Shown here: positions 1 to 12,390 of the stretch, piece by piece
How positions within the stretch are numbered: the stretch's first letter is position 1
Layout: the number at the start of each line of letters is the position of its first letter
The notes under the pieces: generated by a model
What the model was told of the DNA's origin: nothing
Databases searched by the model: none
Seen by the model: the letters and a program-made list of their open reading frames with translations, nothing else
From: Panopea generosa
Taxonomy: Eukaryota; Mollusca; Bivalvia; Adapedonta; Hiatellidae
Assembly: GCA_029582155.1 (NCBI GenBank)
Contig: CM055897.1
Span: 15,552,482-15,616,481 of the forward strand
Length of the DNA: 64,000 bases
Direction: 5' to 3'
Translations under genes and position numbers: made by a program

Positions 1-2010
1 AAGGCTAAGCACATGGTCCATTGGTAGAGCATCAAAACCCAGGATCAGAGGGTCATGGGTTCCATTCTCCCCCAAGGCTAAGCACATGGTCCAGTGGTAG
101 AACATCAAAACCCAGGATCAGAGGGTCATGGGTTCCATTCTCCCCCAAGGCTAAGCACATGGTCCATTGGTAGAGCATCAAAAACCCAGGATCAGAGGGT
201 CATGGGTTTCATTCTCCCCCAAGGCTAGGCACATGGTCCATTGGTAGAGCATCAAAACCCAGGATCAGAGGGTCATGGGTTCCACTCTCCCCCAAGGCTA
301 AGCACATGGTCCATTGGTAGAGCATCAAAAACCCAGGATCAGAGGGTCATGGGTTCCATTCTCCCCCAAGGCTAGGCACATCGTCCATTGGTAGAGCATC
401 AAAAACCCAGGATCAGAGGGTCATGGGTTCCATCCTCCCCCAAGGCTAAGCACATGGTCCATTGGTAGAGCATCAAAACCCAGGATCAGAGGGTCATGGG
501 TTCCATTCTCCCCCAAGGCTAAGCCTATGGTCCAGTGATAGAACATCAAAACCCAGGATCAGAGGGTCATGGGTTCCATTCTCCCCCAAGGCTAAGCACA
601 TGGTCCATTGGTAGAGCATCAAAACCCAGGATCAGAGGGTCATGGGTTCCATTCTCCCCCAAGGCTAAGCACATGGTCCAGTGGTAGAACATCAAAACCC
701 AGGATCAGAGGGTCATGGGTTCCATTCACCCCCAAGGCTAAGCACATGGTCCACTGGTAGAGCATCAAAAACCCAAGATCAGAGGGTCATGGGTTCCATT
801 CTCCCCCAAGGCTAGGCACATGGTCCATTGGTAGAGCATCAAAACCCGGGATCAGAGGGTCATGGGTTCCATTCTCCCCCAAGGCTAAGCACATGGTCCA
901 GTGGTAGAGCATCAAAACCCAGGATCAGAGGGTCATGGGTTCCATTCTCGCCCAAGGCTAGGCACATGGTCCATTGGTAGAGCATCAAAACCCGGGATCA
1001 GAGGGTCATAGGTTCCATTCTCCCCCAAGGCTAAGCACATGGTCCAGTGGTAGAGCATCAAAACCCAGGATCAGAGGGTCATGGGTTCCATTCTCCCCCA
1101 AGGCTAAGCACATGGTCCAGTGGTAGAACATCAAAACCCGGGATCAGAGGGTCATGGGTTCCATCCTCCCCCAAGGCTAGGCACATGGTCCATTGGTAGA
1201 GCATCAAAAACCCAGGATCAGAGGGTCATGGGTTCCATTCTCCCCCAAGGCTAGGCACAAAATCCATTGGTAGAGCATCAAAAACCCAGGATCGGAGGGT
1301 CATGGGTTCCATTCTCCCCCAAGGCTAAGCACATGGTCCAGTGGTAAAGCATCAAAACCCAGGATCAAAGGGTCATGGGTTCCATTCTCCCCCAAGGCTA
1401 AGCACATGGTCCATTGGTAGAGCATCAAAAACCCAGGATCAGAGGGTCATGGGTTCCATTCTCCCCCAAGGCTAGGCACATGGGCCATTGGTAGAGCATC
1501 AAAAACCCAGGATCAGAGGGTCATGGGTTCCATTCTCCCCCAAGGCTAGGCACATGGTCCATTGGTAGAGCATCAAAACCCAGGATCAGAGGGTCATGGG
1601 TTCCATTCTCCCCCAAGGCTAAGCACATAGTCCAGTGGTAGAGCATCAAAAACCCAGGATCGGAGGGTCGTGGGTTCCATTTTCCCCAAAGGCTAGGCAC
1701 ATGGTCCAGTGGTAGAGCATCAAAACCCGGGATCAAAGGGTCATGGGTTCCATTCTCCCCCAAGGCTAGGCACATGGTCCATTGGTAGAGCATCAAAACC
1801 CAGGATCAGAGAGTCATGGGTTCCATTCTCCCCAAAGGCTAGACACATGGTCCATTGGTAGAGCATCAAAAACCCGGGATCAGAAGGTCATGGGTTCCAT
1901 CCTCCCCCAAGGCTAAGCACATGGTCCATTGGTAGATCATCAAAACCCAGGATCAGAGGGTCATGGGTTCCATTCTCCCCCAAGGCTAGGCACATGGTCC
2001 AGTGGTAGAG
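1..2010 (+). repeat. Satellite block duplicated at 3667-5675, copy 1
   Basis: This block and 3667-5675 share the same order of private variants at a constant offset of about 3666 bp. Examples are the gggtttcattc variant at about 204 and 3870, the aagcctatgg variant at 518 and 4184, and the identical stretch at 1521-1796 and 5186-5461. The offset equals 50 repeat units. Similarity in variant order fades after about 2010. The block may extend to the left of the window. Confidence 0.88.
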
Positions 2011-3666
2011 CATTAAAACCCAGGATCAGAGGGTCATGGGTTCCATTCTCCCACAAGGCTAAGCACATGGTCCATTGGTAGAGCTTCAAAACCCAGGATC
2101 AGAGGGTCATGGGTTCCATTCTCCCCCAAGGCTAGGCACATGGTCCAGTGGTAGAGCATTAAAACCCAGGATCAGAGGGTCATGGGTTCCATTCTCCCCC
2201 AAGGCTAGGCACATGGTCCAGTGGTAGAGCATCAAAACCCAGGATCAGAGGGTCATGGGTTCCATTCTCCCCCAAGGCTAGGCACATGGTCCAGTGGTAG
2301 AGCATCAAAAACCCAGGATCAGAGGGTCATGGGTTCCATTATCCCCCAAGGCTAGGCACATGGTCCAGTGGTAGATTATTAAAACCCAGGATCAGAGGGT
2401 CATGGGTTCCATTCTCCCTCAAGGCTAAGCACATGGTCCATTGGTAGAGCATCAAAACCCAGAATCGGAGGGTCATGGGTTCCATTCTCCCCCAAGGCTA
2501 AGCACATGGTCCAGTGACAGAGCATCAAAACCCATGATCAGAGGGTCATGGGTTCCATTCTCCCTCAAGGCTAAGCACATGGTCAAGTGGTAGAGCATCA
2601 AAACCCAGAATCGGAGGGTCATGGGTTCCATCATCCCCCAAGGCTAAGCACATGGTCCAGTGACAGAGCATCAAAACCCAGGATCAAAGGGTCATGGGTT
2701 CCATTCTCCCTCAAGGCTAAGCACATGGTCCAGTGGTAGAGCATCAAAAACCCAGGATCAGAGGGTCATGGGTTCCATTCTCACCCAAGGCTAAGCACAT
2801 AGTCCAGTGATAGAGCATCAAAACCCAGGATCAGAGGGTCATTGGATCCATTCTCCCCCAAGGCTAAGCACATGGTCCAGTGGTAGAACATCAAAACCCA
2901 GGATCAGAGGGTCCTGGGTTCCATTCTCCCCCAAGGCTAGGCACATGGTCCATTGGTAGAGCATCAAAACCCGGGATCAGAGGGTCATGGGTTCCATTCT
3001 CCCCCAAGGCTAAGCACATGGTCCATTGGTAGAGCATCAAAAACCCAGGATCAGAGGGTCATGGGTTCCATTCTCCCCCAAGGCTAGGAACATGGTCCAT
3101 TGGTAGAGCATCAAAACCCAGGATCAGAGGGTCATGGGTTCCATTCTCCCCCAAGGCTAGGCACATGGTCCATTGGTAGAGCATCAAAACCCAGGATCAG
3201 AGGGTCATGGGTTCCATTCTCCCCCAAGGCTAAGCACATGGTCCAGTGACAGAGCATCAAAACCCAGGATCAGAGGGTCATGGGTTCCATTCTCCCCCAA
3301 GGCTAGGCACATGGTCCATTGGTAGAGCATCAAAACCCAGGATCAGAGGGTCATGGGTTCCATTCTCCCCCAAGGCTAAGCACATGGTCCATTGGTAGAG
3401 CATCAAAAACCCAGGATCAGAGGGTCATGGGTTCCATTCTCCCCCAAGGCTAGGCACATGGTCCATTGGTAGAGCATCAAAACCCAGGATCAGAGGGTCA
3501 TGGGTTCCATTCTCCCCCAAGGCTAAGCACATGGTCCATTGGTAGAGCATCAAAAACCCAGGATCAGAGGGTCATGGGTTCCATTCTCCCCCAAGGCTAG
3601 GTACATGGTCCATTGGTAGAGCATCAAAAACCCAGGATCAGAGGGTCATGGGTTCCATCCTCCCCC

Positions 3667-5675
3667 AAGGCTAAGCACATGGTCCATTGGTAGAGCATCA
3701 AAACCCAGGATCAGAGGGTCATGGGTTCCATTCTCCCCCAAGGCTAAGCACATGGTCCAGTGGTAGAACATCAAAACCCAGGATCAGAGGGTCATGGGTT
3801 CCATTCTCCCCCAAGGCTAAGCACATGGTCCATTGGTAGAGCATCAAAAACCCATGATCAGAGGGTCATGGGTTTCATTCTCCCCCAAGGCTAGGCACAT
3901 GGTCCATTGGTAGAGCATCAAAACCCAGGATCAGAGGGTCATGGGTTCCACTCTCCCCCAAGGCTAAGCACATGGTCCATTGGTAGAGCATCAAAAACCC
4001 AGGATCAGAGGGTCATGGGTTCCATTCTCCCCCAAGGCTAGGCACATCGTCCATTGGTAGAGCATCAAAAACCCAGGATCAGAGGGTCATGGGTTCCATC
4101 CTCCCCCAAGGCTTAGCACATGGTCCATTGGTAGAGCATCAAAACCCAGGATCAGAGGGTCATGGGTTCCATTCTCCCCCAAGGCTAAGCCTATGGTCCA
4201 GTGGTAGAACATCAAAACCCAGGATCAGAGGGTCATGGGTTCCATTCTCCCCCAAGGCTAAGCACATGGTCCATTGGTAGAGCATCAAAACCCAGGATCA
4301 GAGGGTCATGGGTTCCATTCTCCCCCAAGGCTAAGCACATGGTCCAGTGGTAGAACATCAAAACCCAGGATCAGAGGGTCATGGGTTCCATTCACCCCCA
4401 AGGCTAAGCACATGGTCCACTGGTAGAGCATCAAAAACCCAAGATCAGAGGGTCATGGGTTCCATTCTCCCCCAAGGCTAGGCACATGGTCCATTGGTAG
4501 AGCATCAAAACCCGGGATCAGAGGGTCATGGGTTCCATTCTCCCCCAAGGCTAAGCACATGGTCCAGTGGTAGAGCATCAAAACCCTGGATCAGAGGGTC
4601 ATGGGTTCCATTCTCGCCCAAGGCTAGGCACATGGTCCATTGGTAGAGCATCAAAACCCGGGATCAGAGGGTCATGGGTTCCATTCTCCCCCAAGGCTAA
4701 GCACATTGTCCAGTGGTAGAGCATCAAAACCCAGGATCAGAGGGTCATGGGTTCCATTCTCCCCCAAGGCTAAGCACATGGTCCAGTGGTAGAACATCAA
4801 AACCCGGGATCAGAGGGTCATGGGTTCCATCCTCCCCCAAGGCTAGGCACATGGTCCATTGGTAGAGCATCAAAAACCCAGGATCAGAGGGTCATGGGTT
4901 CCATTCTCCCCCAAGGCTAGGCACAAAGTCCATTGGTAGAGCATCAAAAACCCAGGATCGGAGGGTCATGGGTTCCATTCTCCCCCAAGGCTAAGCACAT
5001 GGTCCAGTGGTAGAGCATCAAAACCCAGGATCAAAGGGTCATGGGTTCCATTCTCCCCCAAGGCTAAGCACATGGTCCATTGGTAGAGCATCAAAACCCA
5101 GGATCAGAGGGTCATGGGTTCCATTCTCCCCCAAGGCTAGGCACATGGGCCATTGGTAGAGCATCAAAAACCCAGGATCAGAGGGTCATGGGTTCCATTC
5201 TCCCCCAAGGCTAGGCACATGGTCCATTGGTAGAGCATCAAAACCCAGGATCAGAGGGTCATGGGTTCCATTCTCCCCCAAGGCTAAGCACATAGTCCAG
5301 TGGTAGAGCATCAAAAACCCAGGATCGGAGGGTCGTGGGTTCCATTTTCCCCAAAGGCTAGGCACATGGTCCAGTGGTAGAGCATCAAAACCCGGGATCA
5401 AAGGGTCATGGGTTCCATTCTCCCCCAAGGCTAGGCACATGGTCCATTGGTAGAGCATCAAAACCCAGGATCAGAGGGTCATGGGTTCCATTCTCCCCAA
5501 AGGCTAGACACATGGTCCATTGGTAGAGCATCAAAAACCCGGGATCAGAGGGTCATGGGTTCCATCCTCCCCCAAGGCTAAGCACATAGTCCATTGGTAG
5601 AGCATCAAAACCCAGGATCAGAGGGTCATGGGTTCCATTCTCCCCCAAGGCTAGGCACATGGTCCAGTTGTAGAG
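3667..5675 (+). repeat. Satellite block duplicated from 1-2010, copy 2
   Basis: Second copy of the approximately 2-kb block, about 27 units long. It differs from copy 1 by scattered single-base changes only, which indicates a recent block duplication or unequal exchange inside the array. Confidence 0.88.
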
Positions 5676-7705
5676 CATCAAAACCCAGGATCAGAGGGTC
5701 ATGGGTTCCATCCTCCCCCAAGGCTAGGCACATGGTCCATTGGTAGAGCATCAAAAACCCAGGATCAGAGGGTCATGGGTTCCATTCTCCCCCAAGGCTA
5801 GGCACATGGTCCATTGGTAGAGCATCAAAAACCCAGGATCAGAGGGTCATGGGTTCCATTCTCCCCCAAGGCTAAGCACATGGTCCAGTGGTAGAGCATC
5901 AAAACCCGGGATCAGAGGGTCATGGGTTCCATTCTCCCCCAAGGCTAAGCACATGGTCCAGTGGTAGAACATCAAAACCCGGTATCAGAGGGTCATGGGT
6001 TCCATCCTCCCCCAAGGCTATGCACATGGTCCATTGGTAGAGCATCAAAAACCCAGGATCAGAGGGTCATGGTTTCCATTCTCCGCCAAGGCTAGGCACA
6101 TGGTCCATTGGTAGAGCATCAAAAACCCAGGATCGGAGGGTCATGGGTTCCATTCTCCCCCAAGGCTAAGCACATGGTCCATTGGTAGAGCATCAAAAAC
6201 CCAGGATCAGAGGGTCATGGGTTCCATTTTCCCCCAAGGCTAGGCACATGGTCCATTGGTAGAGCATCAAAAACCCAGGATCAGAGGGTCATGGGTTCCA
6301 TTCTCCCCCAAGGCTAAGCACATGGTCCATTGGTAGAGCATCAAAAACCCAGGATCAGAGGGTCATGGGTTCAATTTTCCCCCAAGGCTAGGCACATGGT
6401 CCATTGGTAGAGCATCAAAAACCCAGGATCAGAGGGTCATGGGTTCCATTCTCCCCAAAGGCTAGGCACATGGTCCAGTGGTAGAGCATCAAAAACCCAG
6501 GATCAGAGGGTCATGGGTTCCATTCTCCCCCAAGGCTAAGCACATGGTCCAGTGGTAGAGCATCAAAACCCAGGATCAGAGGGTCATGGGTTCCATTCTC
6601 CCCCAAGGCTAAGCACATGGTCCATTGGTAGAGCATCAAAAACCCAGGATTGGAGGGTCATGTGTTCCATTCTCCCCCAAGGCTAAGCACATGGTCCATT
6701 GGTAGAGCTTCAAAAACCCAGGATCAGAGGGTCATGGGTTCCATTCTCCCCCAAGGCTAGGCACATGGTCCATTGGTAGAGCATCAAAAACCCAGGATCA
6801 GAGGGTCATGGGTTCCATTCTCCCCCAAGGCTAAGCACATGGTCCATTGGTAGAGCATCAAAAACCCAGGACCAGAGGGTCATGGGTTCCATTCTCCCCC
6901 AAGGCTAGGCACATGGTCCATTGGTAGAGCATCAAAAACCCAGGATCAGAGGGTCATGGGTTCCATTTTCCCCCAAGGCTAGGCACATGGTCCATTGGTA
7001 GAGCATCAAAACCCAGGATCAGAGGGTCATGGGTTCCATTCTCCCCCAAGGCTAGGTACATGGTCCATTGGTAGAGCATCAAAAACCCAGGATCGGAGGG
7101 TCATGGGTTCCATTCTCCCCCAAGGCTAGGCACATGGTCCATTGGTAGAGCATCAAAACCCAGAATCAGAGGGTCACGGGTTCCATTCTCCCCCAAGGCT
7201 AAGCACATAGTCCAGTGGTAGAGCATCAAAAACCCAGGATCAGAGGGTCATGGGTTCCATTCTCTTCCAAGGCTAAGCACATGGTCCAGTGGTAGAGCAT
7301 CAAAAACCCAGGATCAGAGGGTCATGGGTTCCATTCTCCCCCAAGGCTAAGAACATGGTCCAGTGGTAGAGCATCAAAAACCCAGGATCAGAGGGTCATG
7401 GGTTCCATTCTCCCCCAAGGCTAGGCACATGGTCCATTGGTAGAGCATCAAAACCCGGGATCAAAGGGTCATGGGTTCCATTCTCCCCCAAGGTTAAGCA
7501 CATAGTCCATTGGTAGAGCATCAAAACCCAGGATCGGAGGGTCATGGGTTCCATCCTCCCCAAGGCTAGGCACATGGTCCATTGGTAGAACATCAAAACC
7601 CAGGATCGGAGGGTCATGAGTTCCATTCTCCCCCAAGGCTAAGCACATGGTCCAGTGATAGAGCATCAAAACCCAGGATCAGAGGGTCATGGGTTCCCTT
7701 CTCCC

Positions 7706-7860
7706 CCAAGGCTATGTGTGGTGTCCTTGAGCAAAACACTTATTCCACATATGCTTCGTACTTAGGTTCTATCCAGAAAGGCCTCGAGCATGAATTGTCA
7801 AGTTGTTATAACTTGTTACGCAATCAAAGTAAAATTAATATGTTTAAAATAAACAGATGG
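7706..7860 (+). mobile_element. SINE A body at the end of the satellite
   Basis: After the last satellite unit the sequence continues with gtgtccttgagcaaaacact, a pause, then ttctatccagaaaggc, gttataacttgtta and an A-rich end containing aaaataaacag. The same body follows the tRNA-like head in the SINE at 27066-27275 (gtccttgagcaagacact, ttctctccaggaat, gtaagaacttgtt, aaaataaataag). This marks the satellite as expanded from the head of this very SINE. No second body copy is seen in the array. Confidence 0.9.
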
Positions 7861-7889
7861 CCATGACCAGAAAAGATAACCCTGAGTCC

Positions 7890-8010
7890 AGTAAATTTAA
7901 TAAGAAATATTCATGCAATGAATGAACCTGAGTAGAGCCACCATCCTTCCTCATGTAACTGGCAGATTTTCTCACATACAGTGTTAACACTGGTTGTGAT
8001 CTAATTAAAA
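7890..8010 (-). mobile_element. SINE D fragment
   Basis: Shares the segment for tctcacata, aactggcaga and accatccttcc with the other SINE D copies (for example 50130-50290 and 59755-59850), reading on the minus strand. The tRNA-like head is missing. Confidence 0.55.
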
Positions 8011-8148
8011 CTTTTTTGTAAGAGACACTTAAGCATACAAAAAAATTTATCATAAAACAATATTATCATATTTATCTTATAAACATTTTTTATTTTTAAC
8101 CTTATCTCCTCGTCTACAGAAATAAACAAGATGCAGTTTTCCTACAAG

Positions 8149-8437
8149 ATTGATTGAATATTTAGCACATTTTTATGCCATCAAGGGCAAACAGATGATC
8201 AGTTAACCTAACCACTGTTTCTGGGATCCTGAAAGGTTAACCAGTACTGGAGCACACCCCGTCTCCGCAAGTTACTGATAACTTTCCCACTTAAATCAGT
8301 GGTGAGAGAAGAATGATAATGAGACACAATGTCTTATATCAATCATCACGGAGAATGTTTCCGGGTGGGGATTCAAACTCACAACCCCTGGATTGATAGT
8401 CAGACCCGTAACAGACTGAGCTAATTGGGCCCGGCCT
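8149..8437 (-). mobile_element. SINE C, complete
   Basis: On the minus strand it begins with a tRNA-like head: box A region aattagctcagtctgtta and box B region gtgagtttgaatcccc. A body of about 200 bp follows, ending in ctaaatattcaatcaatc. It matches 34716-35000 over its whole length, in the opposite orientation. Confidence 0.88.
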
Positions 8438-8439
8438 TC

Positions 8440-10263
8440 CTACAAAAAAATCTCGTAAAATTTTATAAATAAAAATACAAAAATTAAAAATTAACAGTCA
8501 TTAAAGAAACACTTAATACATATTAAATATATTCAACAATGCCAATTTATAGCATTATAAAAAGTATCAATAAACAGCTGCAAATAAATACATTCCTCCC
8601 CCATTTCTGGAAATGTTGTCCATAATAAGCGATAATTTACGGCTTTTGGCATTAAAGTAAATGAGGCAACTATTACCTAAGCCAGGCACCTGTTTGCAGT
8701 TTTTATTCACCACATGCACTCTAATGTAAGCAATGCATATTTTTGTATTTATATCAGAACATGCACACTACATATTGCATAATGCACATTCACCTCATTG
8801 CACTTTATATAAAACCTCTATTCACCAACATGCACTTTTAAAGGAGACTCAGCACCAAAAGTTGGCTCGGAACTAATCTACCAGTTAAAACAATACCAGA
8901 AACACATGCCTACTCCATCGTATATTTGTTGTGTTGTGCAATTTTTCATCAACAAAGGGCACTTCTATTTGTGCAACTTAAAAAAACAAGATTCATGCAA
9001 AATCTTAGAAAGAGAATGTTGTAATTCTCTATTATAAAATAATAGAAATTGGTGAGTTATTATAAAGTACAATAAAGTACAAGCAATATTGGTGACAAAA
9101 CCTTTGTAAGTTCAATAAAAATAGAGGCAAGTTTACTGTTAACGTCATGAACTCCAGTTTTGCCCAATGTTTTAAATTATTGCCCTTTTAAGTTCTGCAG
9201 CAGCATTTATAAACATTTCTATAGAATATGTTATTGATTACATTCTCGTTAATAGCTTTAAAACTAATGTAGGTCTTCATCAGTTACAACACCACCATCT
9301 TTAGCCTCATCACTGTAAACACCTCATACTATCTTAGCAAATACCATTTACACACCAATTCCTATTCGATTTGTGAGTCAGTTACATAAAATATGCATGC
9401 TATCTTAAAATTCTACAACTTACATAAATTATAAAACATAATCCAATCATATATTTATTCTTCAGCATTTAGATTATATAATACTATAAGAGAGAAATCT
9501 TGTATCCCAATTAGCCATATTAAATTGACTTGAAGTTTAAAAATTAGAATTTGTCTTGCGGGTTGATGACTCAGTATTAGCAATTGTGGCTTTTTTTTCA
9601 AGAAAGAGCGATAAAAACTAACACAAAAGTCATCTAATGTCCTGATTTATGTGAAACTGTAAGCTTCTTAAGGTTTCAAATAAATCTGGGGACATCAGAT
9701 GAATTTTGCATAAGTTTTTTGCCCTCTTTCTTGGTAACCTTGGAAACACTTGAAAAAACTCTTAAGTAAGAATAAATTTCGCCTAAATAAAATCACTTTT
9801 TTTTTATTTCAACGCTTATTACTTTATGAATATTTTTGAGCAAAATCAATATTCAGTTGCCGTGCTCTTCATAATAAAATGTTCAATCTGCAGAAATATT
9901 GTACTACAATGTTTTGAAACCATTATATTCTAATAAAATATCCTTAAAACTTAATTATTAACAATAAAACTAACAAAGGCATTCGGACGGTTTCAAATAT
10001 CAAACATCTTTTTTTTCATGAAAGAGTCTAAAAACATTGCAAAAGTTTTCTGATTGCATTCAAAAACAGAACTGAACATACTAGCATATGATTGGGGAAT
10101 GCTTTATATTGTCAAATATTGACGATATCGCGCAACATCAACTGGACAACATTTTAATAGAACACCCACCACATTTAGTACACAATATCTACATAATATC
10201 CAATCACAACAGCTCTTACAATTAACTACTATGTATTAGCCAATCAAAGGGCTTGTTACATAC
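8440..10263. other. AT-rich intron sequence, no feature seen
   Basis: This is presumed intron downstream of the last visible phospholipase C-beta exon. I searched the minus strand for the expected continuation of the PH domain (a Trp-containing segment) and saw nothing convincing. Only short A/T runs are present. Confidence 0.5.
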
Positions 10264-10404
10264 CGAGGCCACTTCTCTGCTTGCACACACAAAGTTGACA
10301 AACTCAATATTGACCATGTCTGTTCCATAGGCAATAGTAACGGTCTTGTCTTCTACTGGAATGTCGGAAGGTCCTATAGTACAAGACTCGCGGAGTTTAC
10401 CTTC
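10264..10404 (-). CDS. PLCB: Phospholipase C-beta, internal exon (PH domain, C-terminal part)
   Basis: Phospholipase C-beta is the Gq-activated enzyme that cleaves phosphatidylinositol 4,5-bisphosphate at the plasma membrane into inositol trisphosphate and diacylglycerol. This exon is 141 bp, 47 codons in phase 0. It is preceded by a pyrimidine-containing acceptor ending in ttcag and followed by the donor gtatgt. It encodes EGKLRESCTIGPS, then VTIAYGTDMVNIEFVNFVC and REVAS. From knowledge of the family, the K-L-R-E start, the V-[TC]-V-x-[YCH]-G-[PST]-D-[LMF]-V-N-[IM] core and the E-[VI]-A end belong to the second half of the N-terminal PH domain, about residues 84-130 of animal PLC-beta. The next exon should begin just before the conserved Trp of the PH domain helix and is not visible here. 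Subtype looks closer to PLC-beta1-3/fly PLC21C than to PLC-beta4/norpA, which is inference. Confidence 0.88.
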
Positions 10405-10802
10405 CTGAAATATAAGCATTATTTTCTGATGTTTATTCAAATTTATAAAAAAAGCATAGTAAGAGTTATTTTGAATCACTGTCCAGTCCGTTTCCTAAGC
10501 AGATAGAACAAGAACTGAGTCAGACAGGAAACTTAACATGAATGATTCACCATGGATATGACCGATACATCATATACAGTTTATCTCACTATCTGTAACA
10601 GATTGGCTCAAGAATCTAGTACTAATTAAATTATATATTTGTTTCCAAGGCCTTGTACTTATTATTATGGAAAACAAAACTCTCCTCTGTCTATCTGAGA
10701 CTTGGAGAGAAAGTTTTAACAGACTGTGATTCTTTCATATTTCTGAAATAATTTTTTATAAGTATGAGTTTCTGCACATGCCACAATAAAATAACATTGA
10801 TA

Positions 10803-11100
10803 CTTGTTGTATGGTGTTTAGCGTCGCTTTCAACAATTTTTCAGTCACATCGCGACAATATCTACTAGAGGCATTATTTTGAGACCTGCCATACTGGAGT
10901 ATCATGCCGCAGACACATGGTACAATACCCCACCCAGTCACATTATACTGGCACCGGCCCAACCAGACTTAGAACTATGTGCTAAGCGTCACGCAACAGA
11001 AGTTTCTAGTTTCATTTTTCAAGTTTTTGGTAAGACATGCCCAGGAATCGAATCTACGACCTTCTGAATGCGAGACAGATACTCTACCACTAGACCACTT
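10803..11100 (-). mobile_element. SINE F, copy 1
   Basis: A tRNA-derived SINE of about 300 bp. On the minus strand the head reads gtggtctagtggtagag (box A) and cgtagattcgattcct (box B). The body contains acataattctaagtctgg-type sequence, tgtctgcggcatgata and cgcgatgtgactgaaaaatt. The same body and head occur at 15420-15722, 17664-17972 and 23310-23615. Confidence 0.88.
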
Positions 11101-11139
11101 TTTAAAAAGAAGTATGTGACTCTTACATATCAATATCAA

Positions 11140-11575
11140 GGAGGGGGAACCTACGTCACGTGCACCGCTAAATACAGTGCCGGAACTTTTTTTCAAAAGT
11201 TGGTTTAAGCGATTTTTCATGTCAATTTTTGGAACATGTGTAGATTTCATAGTTCCCACCGATCGTCTGGGTATTAGAGGAATCTATTTCACTGACATAC
11301 AATTCAGTGTGACCTACAAAATTCCAGATTACCCCAAAATAGTTGAGTGTCATGTCGATACTGATAACATTTAGAATGGAGTACAACTGTTTTGAGGTAA
11401 TCTGGAATTGTGTTGATCGTACTGATCTATATATCAGTGAAAATGATTCCTCTGATACTCAAATGGTCAGTGCAAAATTCAAACGAAAAATCACATAACC
11501 AGCTTTAGAAGCAAAGTTTGGTACCGTATTTAGCAGTTCACATGACGTAGGTTCTCCCCACCCCCTCCACCCACA
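11140..11575. mobile_element. Long foldback (inverted-repeat) element
   Basis: The left arm begins gagggggaacctacgtca and the right arm ends as its reverse complement, tgacgtaggttctcccc. The arms can be paired nearly to the centre at about 11370: left ctaaatacagtgcc with right ggtaccgtatttag, left attagaggaatct with right attcctctgatac, left attccagattacc with right ggtaatctggaat. Arms are roughly 200-220 bp with scattered mismatches. This is the form of a MITE or foldback element. No target duplication was identified with certainty, and no transposase is visible. Confidence 0.8.
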
Positions 11576-12390
11576 CGTCCCCCAGTCCACTAAATATAGG
11601 AAAATATTGATACTTGAAGAGCAATGGATAAAAGATTAATATTATAATTTTTTTTTTATTTCATCATTCCAGTTGTTACCATTTTCTCTCTCAATACATA
11701 TCATATATGTATACAATTATATCTACATTTATTTTTTAATGTGGGTTTAAGCACCTTTTCAATATATTATGGATTAAAACATCAGCCAGTTTTATTCATG
11801 GAGAAAGTCCTAATTTGAATGTATATGGACCAATTAACAGCATACAACCTCAGGGTTGAAAAGTAAGTGATTCCGAGACAAAACCGTAGACCAATCAGCC
11901 GGGGACGACCCAATTATTGTAATACAACACAATCCAATTCAGTCTATTGTTATTCTCAAAGACAATATTCCAAAATAAACCAATATTCTTTGTAAATATT
12001 GTTCATTTAAATTGATTCTCCAACACTCAATTTATATTGAATTCCATGTTGTAATATGTGCTGTTTTTTTTTAATTCAAAATGTGTCCAGATAATTTTGG
12101 TTAAACTTTGTGTTTTTTTTCTCATTGATTAAAAAACAGAAATTACAACTTATACCAATCACGTTAAATGTCTCCTTAGGGTATGTTATTCTTGGGTCTG
12201 ACCCAATAGTATACGGGGTTTCAGGCTAATACATCATTTAACATGTGATATTTGAGTCTACCCCTTCCCCACCTTTTTTTATTATTGGGTCTAGACCAAA
12301 TAATGTTAAAAATGACCCATTCATCAACCTTTGATCCAACAATACCGATCTCCTACTGACAAAAAAGTAACTAAGTTACCAACATATACT
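11576..12390. other. Intron sequence with a possible SINE D relic
   Basis: About 11735-11900 resembles SINE D on the minus strand (ccagttttattcatggagaa, aacctcagggttgaa, and a degraded ccaatcagccggggacgacc end), but it is strongly diverged. The rest is AT-rich sequence without any recognised feature. Confidence 0.35.

Larger units (their letters stand above)
1..7708 (+). repeat. 73-bp satellite made of SINE A tRNA-like heads
   Basis: About 105 head-to-tail copies of a 73-bp unit (74 bp when an extra A lies in the A-run) fill this stretch, and the left edge of the window cuts into the array. Each unit carries a box A-like motif TGGTCCAGTGG (a TGGTCCATTGG variant is common) and a box B-like motif GGTTCCATTCT 44 bp downstream, which is the spacing of a tRNA gene. 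Box B differs from the consensus at two positions. Units differ by a few substitutions, such as aggctaAg/aggctaGg and cagt/catt. The unit matches the head of the complete SINE at 27066-27275, and the last unit runs straight into that SINE's body at 7706. Open frames here reflect the repeat and are not genes. GC content is clearly above the surroundings. Confidence 0.95.

Noticed and set aside
1521-5461. Identical 91-codon minus-strand frames at 1521-1796 and 5186-5461
   Set aside because: They are readings of the 73-bp satellite. The identity comes from the block duplication, not from a conserved protein.
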